From CAZMLC01 sp964567125 (GTDB taxonomy: Bacteria > Verrucomicrobiota > Kiritimatiellia > RFP12 > UBA1067), in the NCBI GenBank assembly GCA_964567125.1, contig CAZMLC010000037.1, positions 1 through 26,146 of the forward strand: a stretch of DNA of 26,146 bases, read 5' to 3'. Shown here one piece after another: positions 1 through 6,899 of the stretch. Position numbers and translations under genes: made by a program. Position 1 is the stretch's first letter. Each line of letters begins with the position of its first letter. The notes beneath the pieces were generated by a model. The model made no database searches and had not been told where the DNA came from. It saw nothing but the letters and a program-made list of their open reading frames with translations.

Positions 1-1
1 A

Positions 2-235
2 GTCGCACCTCGCATGAGGTGCGTGGATTGAAACGGGCGCAATCACACCGTCTGATCTGCAATTCAGGTCGCACCTCACACGAGGTGCGTGGATTGAAAC
101 CTCAATACGCATCCGTTCGGCTTCCGCAAGTTGAGTCGCACCTCACACGGGGTGCGTGGATTGAAACAACAAGATCCTTCTTCTCACCCGTCCATCCGGG
201 TCGCACCTCACACGAGGTGCGACTTGGATTGAAAC
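2..235 (+). CRISPR. CRISPR array, type I-C-like repeats, trailer end (4 repeats, 3 spacers)
   Basis: Four repeats lie at 2-34, 68-100, 135-167 and 200-235, separated by unrelated spacers of 33, 34 and 32 bases. Each repeat starts GTCGCACCTC and ends GTGGATTGAAAC or a variant of it, and contains a 7-bp stem (GCACCTC with GAGGTGC) around a 4-base loop. This is the form of subtype I-C repeats, whose 3' ATTGAAAC end becomes part of the crRNA 5' handle. The orientation implies transcription on the plus strand with the leader to the left. The loop is GCAT in the first repeat and ACAC in the others. The third repeat has a G that turns one stem pair into a G-U wobble. The last repeat carries an extra ACT at 222-224, as expected for a decaying trailer-end repeat. 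The array begins at the window edge, so its true length, leader and cas genes are not visible. Confidence 0.96.
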
Positions 236-296
236 GCAGGTTTTGAGCGTTTTGACGCTATTGACTTCAGCCCTTATTTTTGGAAGAATTTTACCG

Positions 297-351
297 AACT
301 CTGGAACGCGCTGGTATCCATTCCAGTCTTGAACGCGTTCTAGAGTTTTTT
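297..351 (+). terminator. Long hairpin with T-tract, probable terminator of the CRISPR transcript
   Basis: Bases 297-310 pair with 334-347 in a 14-bp stem with one G-U wobble, and six Ts follow at 346-351. The 23-base loop contains a small inner hairpin (CTGG at 311-314 with CCAG at 323-326). No equivalent T-run follows on the minus strand, so it reads as a plus-strand intrinsic terminator about 60 bases after the last repeat. The rest of 236-412 shows no credible gene. Confidence 0.6.
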
Positions 352-412
352 CAATTTTGTGTGGATGATGTTTGCGTGTTTGCAAAACAACATTTTTACG
401 CTGTTTTTCCAC

Positions 413-442
413 TTGCTTTTCGACCACTTTAAATGCTATAGT
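413..442 (+). promoter_or_regulatory. Sigma70-type promoter for tRNA-His
   Basis: The -35 box TTGCTT (413-418) and -10 box TATAGT (437-442) are 18 bp apart. TGC directly before the -10 box makes it an extended -10. The predicted start at about 449 is some 8 bases before the tRNA. Confidence 0.7.
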
Positions 443-456
443 GTTGCCTCATTTAT

Positions 457-532
457 GGCGAATGTAGCTTAGCGGTAGAGCATCGGATTGTGGTTCCGAG
501 TGTCGCGGGTTCGATCCCCGTCATTCGCCCCA
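457..532 (+). tRNA. tRNA-His (anticodon GTG)
   Basis: A full cloverleaf can be folded. The acceptor stem is GCGAATG (458-464) with CATTCGC (522-528). The anticodon stem is TCGGA (483-487) with TCCGA (495-499) around the loop TTGTGGT, giving anticodon GTG at 490-492. The T-loop is GTTCGATCC-like. A G at 457 faces the discriminator C at 529, which is the extra G-1:C73 pair diagnostic of tRNA-His. The CCA end (530-532) is encoded in the DNA. It has its own promoter and terminator. Confidence 0.97.
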
Positions 533-547
533 AATTTTCTTTAAAGT

Positions 548-578
548 CCCAATAAAACTCTGTTTTGTTGGGCTTTTT
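548..578 (+). terminator. Intrinsic terminator after tRNA-His
   Basis: Bases 548-558 pair with 562-572 (11 bp including one U-G wobble) around a 3-base loop, followed by T5 at 574-578. It sits 15 bases after the tRNA and only 3 bases before the ATG of the next gene. Any transcript entering that gene from upstream must therefore read through it. The GGG at 570-572, the only SD-like bases before that ATG, are inside the stem. Confidence 0.8.
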
Positions 579-581
579 ACT

Positions 582-1331
582 ATGAATACGCCGCTACATA
601 TTCATCGGGATGTCTTTCCCGTACGCGCCTATGAATCAGGGGTCAACAATCGCGTGACGCTCCCCGCCTACTGTAACTATTTCCAGGAGCTGGCCGGCGA
701 ACATGCCAATCGCTTAGGGGTTGGGATTCATACGCTGCAGCAGGGACAACACACGTGGATGCTGGCGCGGCTGCGGTTGCGGATCCATCGCTATGCTGCA
801 TGGCAGGAGCATGTACATGTTACGACATGGCCTGCGGCGTTACGCGGGCGTTTGATCGCGTTGCGCGATGTCCAGATGTTCGATGAAGATCACGATCCTC
901 TGGTCGAAGGAGTCAGTGAGTGGATGATTGTCGACCTCCGCACGCGACGGCTCACGCGCCTGCCACCGGATTTAGCCGAGCTCGCCCCCGAAGGGACGCC
1001 GCGCGTGAATCTGCCTGACGAGGGCGAAGCCTTTCCCGATTTTACCGCTGCGAACAGCGAAACAACGATTTTGGTGCGCAACAGCGATCATGACTTTAAC
1101 AACCATGTCAACAATGTCCATTATGTAGAGTGGGGACTTGAAGCCGTGGATCCGGCCTGGTGCGGGGAACGCGCAATCGATTTCCTGGATATTGCGTTTA
1201 AAGCTGAGGCGCGCGCAGGTGAAACCATTCACTGTGAGATCCAGATTCTGGATGACCACCACCTGCTCCATCGCATGCAGCGCGTTGCCGGCCGTGAAAC
1301 CGTTGCACTGATGCGAACCACATGGCGCTAA
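582..1331 (+). CDS. Acyl-ACP thioesterase (FatA/FatB-like)
   Basis: This 249-residue protein should hydrolyse acyl-ACP to free fatty acid and ACP in the cytoplasm. Its opening matches the first hot-dog domain of the family (YESGVNNRVTLPAYCNYFQE, residues 18-37). The second domain holds the hallmark D171-F-N173-N-H175-V-N-N, which corresponds to the catalytic Asp/Asn/His of plant FatB. E209 lies where the family's catalytic Glu is expected. Length fits bacterial members, which lack the plant transit peptide. The ATG at 582 is the only start that keeps the first domain intact, but it has no Shine-Dalgarno and follows the tRNA terminator at once. The gene 18 bases downstream starts with a good SD, so the two are probably co-transcribed. 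Substrate chain length cannot be read from the sequence. Confidence 0.9.
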   Translation: MNTPLHIHRDVFPVRAYESGVNNRVTLPAYCNYFQELAGEHANRLGVGIHTLQQGQHTWMLARLRLRIHRYAAWQEHVHVTTWPAALRGRLIALRDVQMFDEDHDPLVEGVSEWMIVDLRTRRLTRLPPDLAELAPEGTPRVNLPDEGEAFPDFTAANSETTILVRNSDHDFNNHVNNVHYVEWGLEAVDPAWCGERAIDFLDIAFKAEARAGETIHCEIQILDDHHLLHRMQRVAGRETVALMRTTWR

Positions 1332-1349
1332 CGTCCGAGGAGACAACCG

Positions 1350-2345
1350 ATGCTGGAAATCCGTGACCTTGTAGTTGAATTTGAAAACGACGGCCACTTT
1401 GTCCGCGCGGTGGATGGAGTCTCCTTAACCCTCGCGCGCGGGGAAATCCTGGGGCTTGTCGGCGAATCAGGCTGCGGCAAGACGGCCACGGCCATGAGCA
1501 TCCCGCGGTTGCTGCCGATGCCGCCGGCACGTATTGCGCGCGGCGAAATCCGCTTTGATAATTGCGATCTGCTGATCTTACCGCTCGCAGCCCTGCGCAC
1601 CTACCGCGGAGCGAAAATCGGCGTCATCTTCCAAGATCCCCTTTCCGCACTCTCACCGTTGCATCGCATCGGCAAGCAGCTGGAAGAGGTTGTACGCCTT
1701 CACCGTGATCTCTCCACGCGCGCTGCGCGCGAAATGGCGCTGGACTGGTTGACGCGGGTAGGGATTCCCAATGCCAGCGAAAAGGCGCTGGCCTATCCGC
1801 ACGAGCTTTCCGGGGGTATGCGGCAACGCGTCGTGATCGCCATGGGACTCATGCTGGAACCCGACCTGATCATCGCCGATGAACCGACCACGGCCCTTGA
1901 TGTCACGATCCAGGCGCAGATTCTCATGCTGCTGCGCAAGTTACATCGCAAGAATTCAGGCGTCTTGCTGATCACACACGACATGGGTGTTGTCGCGCAG
2001 ATGGCCTCACGCGTCGCGGTGATGTATGCAGGACAGATCGTCGAGGAAGCCGATGCGCCGCGATTCTTTGAATCAGGTCAGGGGAACGGTCCGCGCCATC
2101 CCTATGCGCGCGCGCTGCTCAAGGCCATGCCCTCTGCGACCACACGCGGACAACGGTTGGAAGCGATCTCAGGTCACGTCCCCAACGCCGGTGACTACCC
2201 GAACGGCTGTCGCTTTCATGATCGCTGCCCGGTTGCGCAGGCAACATGCGCCAGCACGATGCCTCAGCTCGAAACGGTCGCAGCGCGTAACACGGTGCGC
2301 TGCCCCTACTGGGATGCGCGGCTCACTCGCGAGGGGAATGCTTAG
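1350..2345 (+). CDS. Oligopeptide/dipeptide-type ABC transporter ATPase (OppD/DppD family)
   Basis: This 331-residue cytoplasmic ATPase should power import of peptides or a related solute. All ABC motifs are present: Walker A GESGCGKT (38-45), Q-loop Q95, signature LSGGM (153-157), Walker B LIIADE (173-178) and switch histidine H210. The C-terminal OppD/DppD extension carries four cysteines (C287, C293, C300, C318), the pattern that binds an iron-sulfur cluster in recently described members. The start is set by GAGGAG at 1337-1342. No permease, binding protein or partner OppF ATPase is adjacent, so it is an orphan here, either partnered elsewhere or co-opted. Its 3' end overlaps the convergent methyltransferase gene by 23 bp. 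Confidence 0.9.
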   Translation: MLEIRDLVVEFENDGHFVRAVDGVSLTLARGEILGLVGESGCGKTATAMSIPRLLPMPPARIARGEIRFDNCDLLILPLAALRTYRGAKIGVIFQDPLSALSPLHRIGKQLEEVVRLHRDLSTRAAREMALDWLTRVGIPNASEKALAYPHELSGGMRQRVVIAMGLMLEPDLIIADEPTTALDVTIQAQILMLLRKLHRKNSGVLLITHDMGVVAQMASRVAVMYAGQIVEEADAPRFFESGQGNGPRHPYARALLKAMPSATTRGQRLEAISGHVPNAGDYPNGCRFHDRCPVAQATCASTMPQLETVAARNTVRCPYWDARLTREGNA

Positions 2346-3057
2346 ACGCCCAATCCGCCTGACGCGCAACGCCCATCATAATCGCGACATCATCTTCCGA
2401 ATACGTGCCGCGTGAGAAAATGCGTTGAACGCCCTGCATCATGTGGTCGGCCTTGTCCTCTTTCATGAAACCGATTTGCAGCAGCATGGCACGCCATTTT
2501 TCAAGCAATTTGATTTTCGTCGCCATGCAGGCCGGCTGCGATTTTTCCTGCGGGGGTTCATACGTGCCCAGAGCGCCATAGAGTTCATACGCCATGATCA
2601 GCACGGCCTGGGACAAATTGAGCGAGGCATAGTCCGGATGCACGGGGATGCGCACCAGATGCGTGCAGATTCCGATCTCCTCATTGTTGAGTCCCTTATC
2701 CTCGCGACCAAACACGAGCGCGACGCGCCCGTTTTCCGCCAGCGATAAGAGCTCGGGAGCGAGTTCACGCGGTGTTTTGACATGCTGACGGTAGAGTCCG
2801 CCGCGTGCGGTTGTGCCGACAACCCATGAACAATCGGCAACCGCTTCAGCCAATGAGGCAGTGCGGCGATGGGTATCGAGGATCGTTGTCGCATGCACAG
2901 CCATGCGCGCAGCTTCACCCCACTCGTCACAGAGGCGCGGTTCAGCGAGCACAAGGTCCTTGAGCCCCATATTAGCCATCGCGCGGCAGACCGAACCGAC
3001 ATTACCACTGTAGAGCGTACCGACTAAAACGATTCGAATGTTATCTAAAGGATTCAT
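2323..3057 (-). CDS. trmJ: TrmJ-like tRNA (Cm32/Um32) 2'-O-methyltransferase, SPOUT family
   Basis: The 244-residue product should methylate the 2'-hydroxyl of tRNA nucleotide 32 using SAM, as a dimer with a trefoil knot. The three SpoU motifs are clear: NVGSVCRAMANMG (19-31), ALVFGREDKGLNNEEI (113-128) and ASLNLSQAV (144-152). The long C-terminal extension after motif 3 fits TrmJ better than the short TrmL. The chosen ATG gives the usual family opening (DNIRIVLV). An ATG at 3063 and a GTG at 3087 are also in frame, and none has a convincing SD. It is the last gene of a five-gene minus-strand operon, 38 bp after its neighbour, and its stop lies inside the convergent ABC gene. The family is certain; TrmJ versus another SPOUT member is likely but not proven. 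Confidence 0.88.
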   Translation of the reverse strand: MNPLDNIRIVLVGTLYSGNVGSVCRAMANMGLKDLVLAEPRLCDEWGEAARMAVHATTILDTHRRTASLAEAVADCSWVVGTTARGGLYRQHVKTPRELAPELLSLAENGRVALVFGREDKGLNNEEIGICTHLVRIPVHPDYASLNLSQAVLIMAYELYGALGTYEPPQEKSQPACMATKIKLLEKWRAMLLQIGFMKEDKADHMMQGVQRIFSRGTYSEDDVAIMMGVARQADWASKHSPRE

Positions 3058-3095
3058 ACACATTGCGCAACCAGACTCGCCATACACACGCGCAC

Positions 3096-4106
3096 TTATG
3101 CTTTCGACATCTCCGCCGAAGTTGCAATGCTGCCCGTCAGGACGTTCATGATGTTTTCCGTGGTGATGATGCCTAAAACCGCGCGCTGGCTGTTGCGAAC
3201 CAGAACGAGATGCTGGCGCTTCTTGCGCATCAGGGGCAACAAATCATCGGCCGGCATCTGAGCATCGACAAAAATGGGGGGGCGCATCAGCGTACGCACC
3301 GCAACGTGTTCTGGATGCGGAGCAATCGCGAAGACATCCAAGGTTGAGAGTACGCCCACACAGGTTGAACCATCGTCACTGAAAACAGGAAACCGGATAT
3401 GGCCGGAATCGCGCACCAGACGAAAACAATCCTGCATGGTGGACGAAGCGTGAATCCGCGCAACCTTTTCAATCGGTGTCATAATCTGTTCGGCTGTTTT
3501 ATCGTGCAAGCCGAGGACGCGATGGATCATCGCGCGTTCGATGCTCGTAATCTGCGTACCGTCCTTCGGATCGCTGATCACATCCTCGATATATTCACGC
3601 GTAAAGAGCGCAAACGGATCATCCCCGCTTTTACCACGCGGAACAAAAAATGACGTGATATAGAGCGCCACCTGGGCCAGCGGATGGATGACGCGATCGA
3701 CGACATCGAAAACGGCAATCACATGCAAGGTTCGCCGCAGCGGCCGACTTGAAAAGAACAGCTTGGGCAAGTATTCGGAGAAAACAACGACCATTGCAGC
3801 GGCCACGCACGCCCAGATGGTCTGAATCGTACTGTTCTGCGGAAAGACCAGCGTCGCTAACTTCGCCGAGAGCACGGAAATCATCACATTGGCCATGTTA
3901 TTAGCAACCAAGATTGTCGCCATGAAGCGCTGCATATCTTGCAGATGGCGCATCATTTTCTTGGCAGCACGCACACCGCTGCGCACCAGATGCATGACAC
4001 GCATGCGATTGACGCAGAGAATACCAGTTTCCGTTCCCGAAAAAAAGGCACTTGCGGCAAAGCAGAGCAGCAAAAGGAGGGCATGAATGTAAATTTCAGC
4101 ATTCAT
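3096..4106 (-). CDS. CNNM/CorC-type membrane protein (DUF21 + CBS pair), short form
   Basis: This 336-residue inner-membrane protein has a DUF21 transmembrane domain (about 1-175) and a CBS pair (about 205-325). Family relatives export Mg2+ or other divalent ions and sense ATP-Mg through the CBS module. The DUF21 signature FFSGTET (21-27) is present, and the usual GE-x-x-PK appears as SEYLPK (110-115). The Glu is kept but the Gly is replaced. It lacks the C-terminal CorC_HlyC domain that its upstream neighbour has. Start and stop of the two genes overlap in an ATGA (4103-4106), which implies coupled translation. The function as an ion transporter is inferred from the family only. Confidence 0.85.
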   Translation of the reverse strand: MNAEIYIHALLLLLCFAASAFFSGTETGILCVNRMRVMHLVRSGVRAAKKMMRHLQDMQRFMATILVANNMANVMISVLSAKLATLVFPQNSTIQTIWACVAAAMVVVFSEYLPKLFFSSRPLRRTLHVIAVFDVVDRVIHPLAQVALYITSFFVPRGKSGDDPFALFTREYIEDVISDPKDGTQITSIERAMIHRVLGLHDKTAEQIMTPIEKVARIHASSTMQDCFRLVRDSGHIRFPVFSDDGSTCVGVLSTLDVFAIAPHPEHVAVRTLMRPPIFVDAQMPADDLLPLMRKKRQHLVLVRNSQRAVLGIITTENIMNVLTGSIATSAEMSKA

Positions 4107-5419
4107 GACAACAAGTCCTCCCCGTCGGATTCAGGCAGCAGCTCCTCCGTCCCCTCCAACGCCTCTTCTTCGAGCTCTTTAGGTTCAGGACGTTCCAGCA
4201 CTTCAAGGTAGACGGTATCGATGCGACGCCGGCGAATATGGCGTACCGTCGCGCGGCAACCTTGCGCCTCAATCCGCTCGCCGGGCTGAGGAAAATGTTC
4301 CGCATGGAAGGTGACCCATCCGGAAATACGATCAGCATCATCGGCATCCAGATTGATATCCAGCGAACGATTGATCTCCTCCAGACTTGTCGTGCCATCG
4401 ATAAGCCAGACATCGTCGTGCAAAGGCTGAATCATGGGGCGCTCTTTTTCAGCGGGACTGATGACCGGGTCAGCGACGAGTTCCATGATGTCACTGCGCG
4501 TGATCAGGCCTGCGGTGCCGCCATATTCATCCAGCACGCAGGCAATGTGTTTTCCGGTTGTCTGGAACTGGACGAGCAGATCATCGAGCGGCATATTTTC
4601 GGGAACGAATAGCGGCGGCACCATGGCCTTACGGACATCATGATCGGGATCCAGCAGGAAAAGCGCGGTATTGACGAATCCATCGATGGCATCAGGGGTA
4701 CGTACATAGGCGGGCAGAAAACGGAAATGGGATGACGTTGCCACGCGCAGTTGCGTTTCGAGCGGCGTATCCAAATCAATGCCGATCATATCCACGCGCG
4801 GAATCATCTCGTCGCTCGCCTTCAGTTCAGACAGCCGCATGATGCCGTCCACCATTTCAACCTCTTCCGCATCAAGCTGCCCCTGCTCCTCGCTGACTTC
4901 AACCGCGGTGAGCAATTCTTTATCAGAGAGCGCGCGACGCTCACGCCGCATGGCGGTCTTGAAGATATCGGAACCGGTGGTCAAAACAAAACTCAGAGGT
5001 TTCAAGAACCAAATCCAAAAGGCGAGCATACGCGTACACATCGGCGCGAGCTGCGGCGCATACTGTAAAGCCAGACGTTTCGGCGTAATCTCGCCCAACA
5101 CCAACAGCAGGAATGTCATGAGGGGAATCGCGATGGTCTCCGCGTATTTCGGCGTTGCCGTGCTAATGAGCATATAGCCTAGCGTGGCGATACCGAAATT
5201 GACCAGGGTATTTCCGACCAAGAGGGTAGAGAGAATCACCGCCGGTTTTTCCATCAGTTGCTCGACGCGAGTAGCAACCGCATGATTGCGTTCGCGCAGT
5301 TGTTGCAACTGTATCGGCGAAAGTGAAAACAGCACAGTTTCGCAGCCTGAAAAAAACGCCGACAAGCTGAACAGAAAGAGCAGAATACCCAAGAGAAAAA
5401 TCAATAGCAACGTACTCAT
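4103..5419 (-). CDS. CNNM/CorC-type membrane protein (DUF21 + CBS pair + CorC_HlyC domain)
   Basis: The 438-residue protein shows the full family architecture. It has a DUF21 membrane domain (1-150) with FFSGCET (22-28) and GEITPK (109-114), a CBS pair (about 203-320) containing DEYGGTAGLIT (297-307), and a CorC_HlyC domain (about 330-410). A strongly acidic tail rich in Glu follows (412-438). Relatives such as MpfA and CorC are linked to Mg2+ efflux. An SD (AAGGTG) overlaps the stop codon of the LolA-like gene 6 bp upstream. The 3' end overlaps the shorter paralog by 4 bp, so the two are likely made in equal amounts and could form a heterodimer, since this family works as dimers. Confidence 0.9.
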   Translation of the reverse strand: MSTLLLIFLLGILLFLFSLSAFFSGCETVLFSLSPIQLQQLRERNHAVATRVEQLMEKPAVILSTLLVGNTLVNFGIATLGYMLISTATPKYAETIAIPLMTFLLLVLGEITPKRLALQYAPQLAPMCTRMLAFWIWFLKPLSFVLTTGSDIFKTAMRRERRALSDKELLTAVEVSEEQGQLDAEEVEMVDGIMRLSELKASDEMIPRVDMIGIDLDTPLETQLRVATSSHFRFLPAYVRTPDAIDGFVNTALFLLDPDHDVRKAMVPPLFVPENMPLDDLLVQFQTTGKHIACVLDEYGGTAGLITRSDIMELVADPVISPAEKERPMIQPLHDDVWLIDGTTSLEEINRSLDINLDADDADRISGWVTFHAEHFPQPGERIEAQGCRATVRHIRRRRIDTVYLEVLERPEPKELEEEALEGTEELLPESDGEDLLS

Positions 5420-5425
5420 GACACC

Positions 5426-6202
5426 TTATGGTCTCTCCGCACTTTCAACATAGAGACGCGTCCGATGCCCGCTGTTCAACGTTTCAATTTCCATATCGCG
5501 AATCATCCAGCGTTCATCCATTTTTTTGACGCGTTGTACCCACATTTTGCGTACCGGTTTGCCCTCCATATCGAGCTGTTCCGCCTGCAGAATACAGCCA
5601 ATCTGGCAATCGATCCAGATGCGCATCGCGGAACATCCCGGGATCGGCTCCGGCGGCGTTGCCAGCAGGATATAGCTTTCGCGCCCGTTCTGACTTGTTC
5701 CGCGGGAAACATCGTCAAAGCGCACCGTCTTCCACCAGAGAAAATCGAGCGTCAGATCGAGCCAGGTCATATCCGTTGTGCGAATGCGATCGGTAAACGC
5801 GGGCGCAGGTAATGGTTTCATCTCCGGTCCGGAAAAGAGACGGATTTTCGCCGACTGATTTGCTGGCCGCGTCAGGACAGCCCGTTCGACCAAGGTGGTC
5901 CCATTATCAGCATAGAGCATGCACTCCGCGTTCGGCGGCGTTGCGCCCCAATCCAGCAGCAAGGTATACGGACTTTCCGAAAGCGTAATGCCGCGGCGCT
6001 GCCGAATCGTCAAGGTTCCCTTCAGCATCAGTCGCTCGGTCGGGATAATGCGCGTACAGTCGGCCAGGATCTGTGCGGCTGAGCGCGTATCCGCGGCACG
6101 CTGCGGTGCCGGAGGCAAAACAAAGGCATCTTCCGCAAAGCCTAGCCAGGCGTTCAGACTGCAGAAGGCGAGGATGCAAATATGTATGCGCGTAAAATTC
6201 AT
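5426..6202 (-). CDS. LolA-like / outer-membrane lipoprotein-sorting-type periplasmic protein
   Basis: The 258-residue product has a signal peptide (about 1-23, cut near FAED) and then a beta-rich domain. Its blocks resemble the LolA_like family (PF17131 type). These are a TWLDLTLDFLWW segment near the middle, a short segment with W-I-D where the family has WVDK, a MEGKPVRKM turn, and a final DMEIETLNSGHRTRL strand. The fold would bind a lipid or lipoprotein acyl chain in the periplasm, but the ligand is unknown and it is not the canonical LolA. It lies 11 bp after the PAP2-like gene and 6 bp before a CNNM-type gene in the same operon. The SD is weak. Confidence 0.7.
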   Translation of the reverse strand: MNFTRIHICILAFCSLNAWLGFAEDAFVLPPAPQRAADTRSAAQILADCTRIIPTERLMLKGTLTIRQRRGITLSESPYTLLLDWGATPPNAECMLYADNGTTLVERAVLTRPANQSAKIRLFSGPEMKPLPAPAFTDRIRTTDMTWLDLTLDFLWWKTVRFDDVSRGTSQNGRESYILLATPPEPIPGCSAMRIWIDCQIGCILQAEQLDMEGKPVRKMWVQRVKKMDERWMIRDMEIETLNSGHRTRLYVESAERP

Positions 6203-6213
6203 AACTTCGTACG

Positions 6214-6675
6214 TTAGTGGATATCAAACAACCAGACAACGATACACCCCAGCAAAAGGCCGAGCGTCATGCCGGCAAAAACCTCGGTCCGCGTATGGCC
6301 GAGAAGTTCCTTCAGGCGCGTATGATTCAGCTTATGATCGCGGAAAAGCTCCTGGATCATAATATTCAGCACGCGCGCCTGATTCCCTGCTGCACGCCGC
6401 ACAGAGGTGGCGTCAAACATGGTAATGATCGCGAACGTCATGGCAACCATCGTAATGGGCTGATCAAAACCTTCGGTTAATCCGACCGATGCAAACAGCG
6501 CGGAGACGGTTGCTGAATGGGCGCTCGGCATGCCGCCCGTGCTGATCAGATAGCGAAAATCCAACTTGCGCCCACGAAACACCGCAACCGTCATCTTGAT
6601 AACCTGCGCAGTCACCCAGCCGGTAAATGCGGAAACAAACCACGGTGTAACGAATAAGGTAAACGGATTATTCAT
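6214..6675 (-). CDS. Divergent PAP2 family membrane protein (DUF212, YuiD-like)
   Basis: This 153-residue integral membrane protein carries the two signatures of the family: TGGMPSAHSATV (46-57), a variant of the phosphatase PSGH motif, and LLGHTRTEVFAG (124-135). The stretch DATSVRRAAGNQA (88-100) is also conserved in the family. Length matches YuiD and its relatives (about 150-160). A phosphatase acting on lipid phosphates is plausible, but the activity of this family is not established. It is the first gene of the minus-strand operon. No SD is visible before the ATG at 6675. Confidence 0.88.
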   Translation of the reverse strand: MNNPFTLFVTPWFVSAFTGWVTAQVIKMTVAVFRGRKLDFRYLISTGGMPSAHSATVSALFASVGLTEGFDQPITMVAMTFAIITMFDATSVRRAAGNQARVLNIMIQELFRDHKLNHTRLKELLGHTRTEVFAGMTLGLLLGCIVVWLFDIH

Positions 6676-6808
6676 AGTATTCGGGTACTAATCAAGTATC
6701 CAAAGCGCCCCCGTTATGTGTAACAAGCATGTGCGTGTTGTCACAAACGCAGGATTCATGGAAAAACGCTCTTCTCCCATTGAAATAAGCGATACAATAT
6801 CAAAAGCT

Positions 6809-6837
6809 TCTATCCTTTGGAAGTTTTGATTTGTCAA
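6809..6837 (-). promoter_or_regulatory. Candidate promoter for the PAP2-like/CNNM/trmJ operon
   Basis: Read on the minus strand, a perfect TTGACA (6837-6832) is followed after 17 bp by GATAGA (6814-6809), which matches the -10 consensus poorly. It would give a leader of about 125 bases. The region 6676-6899 otherwise holds no credible gene, and no clear terminator for the pseudopilin operon ending at 6900 was found in it. Confidence 0.3.
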
Positions 6838-6899
6838 TATGGACATGCAGCAAGCAAACACGCCTTGAGCACGCACGGACATTTGCCATGGACCTAAAC

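Noticed and set aside
143..427. Minus-strand open frame of 94 codons over the CRISPR end and the downstream gap
   Set aside because: It runs through repeats and spacers and has no recognisable domain. Array and terminator explain the sequence better.
236..456. Idea that the CRISPR region is an island inserted next to tRNA-His
   Set aside because: The array lies on the 5' side of the tRNA, no duplicated tRNA end or integrase gene is seen, and tRNA-His is intact with its own promoter.
4081..4110. Possible frameshift splitting one CNNM-type gene in two
   Set aside because: Each of the two proteins has its own complete DUF21 and CBS domains, so they are separate paralogs with a normal ATGA overlap.
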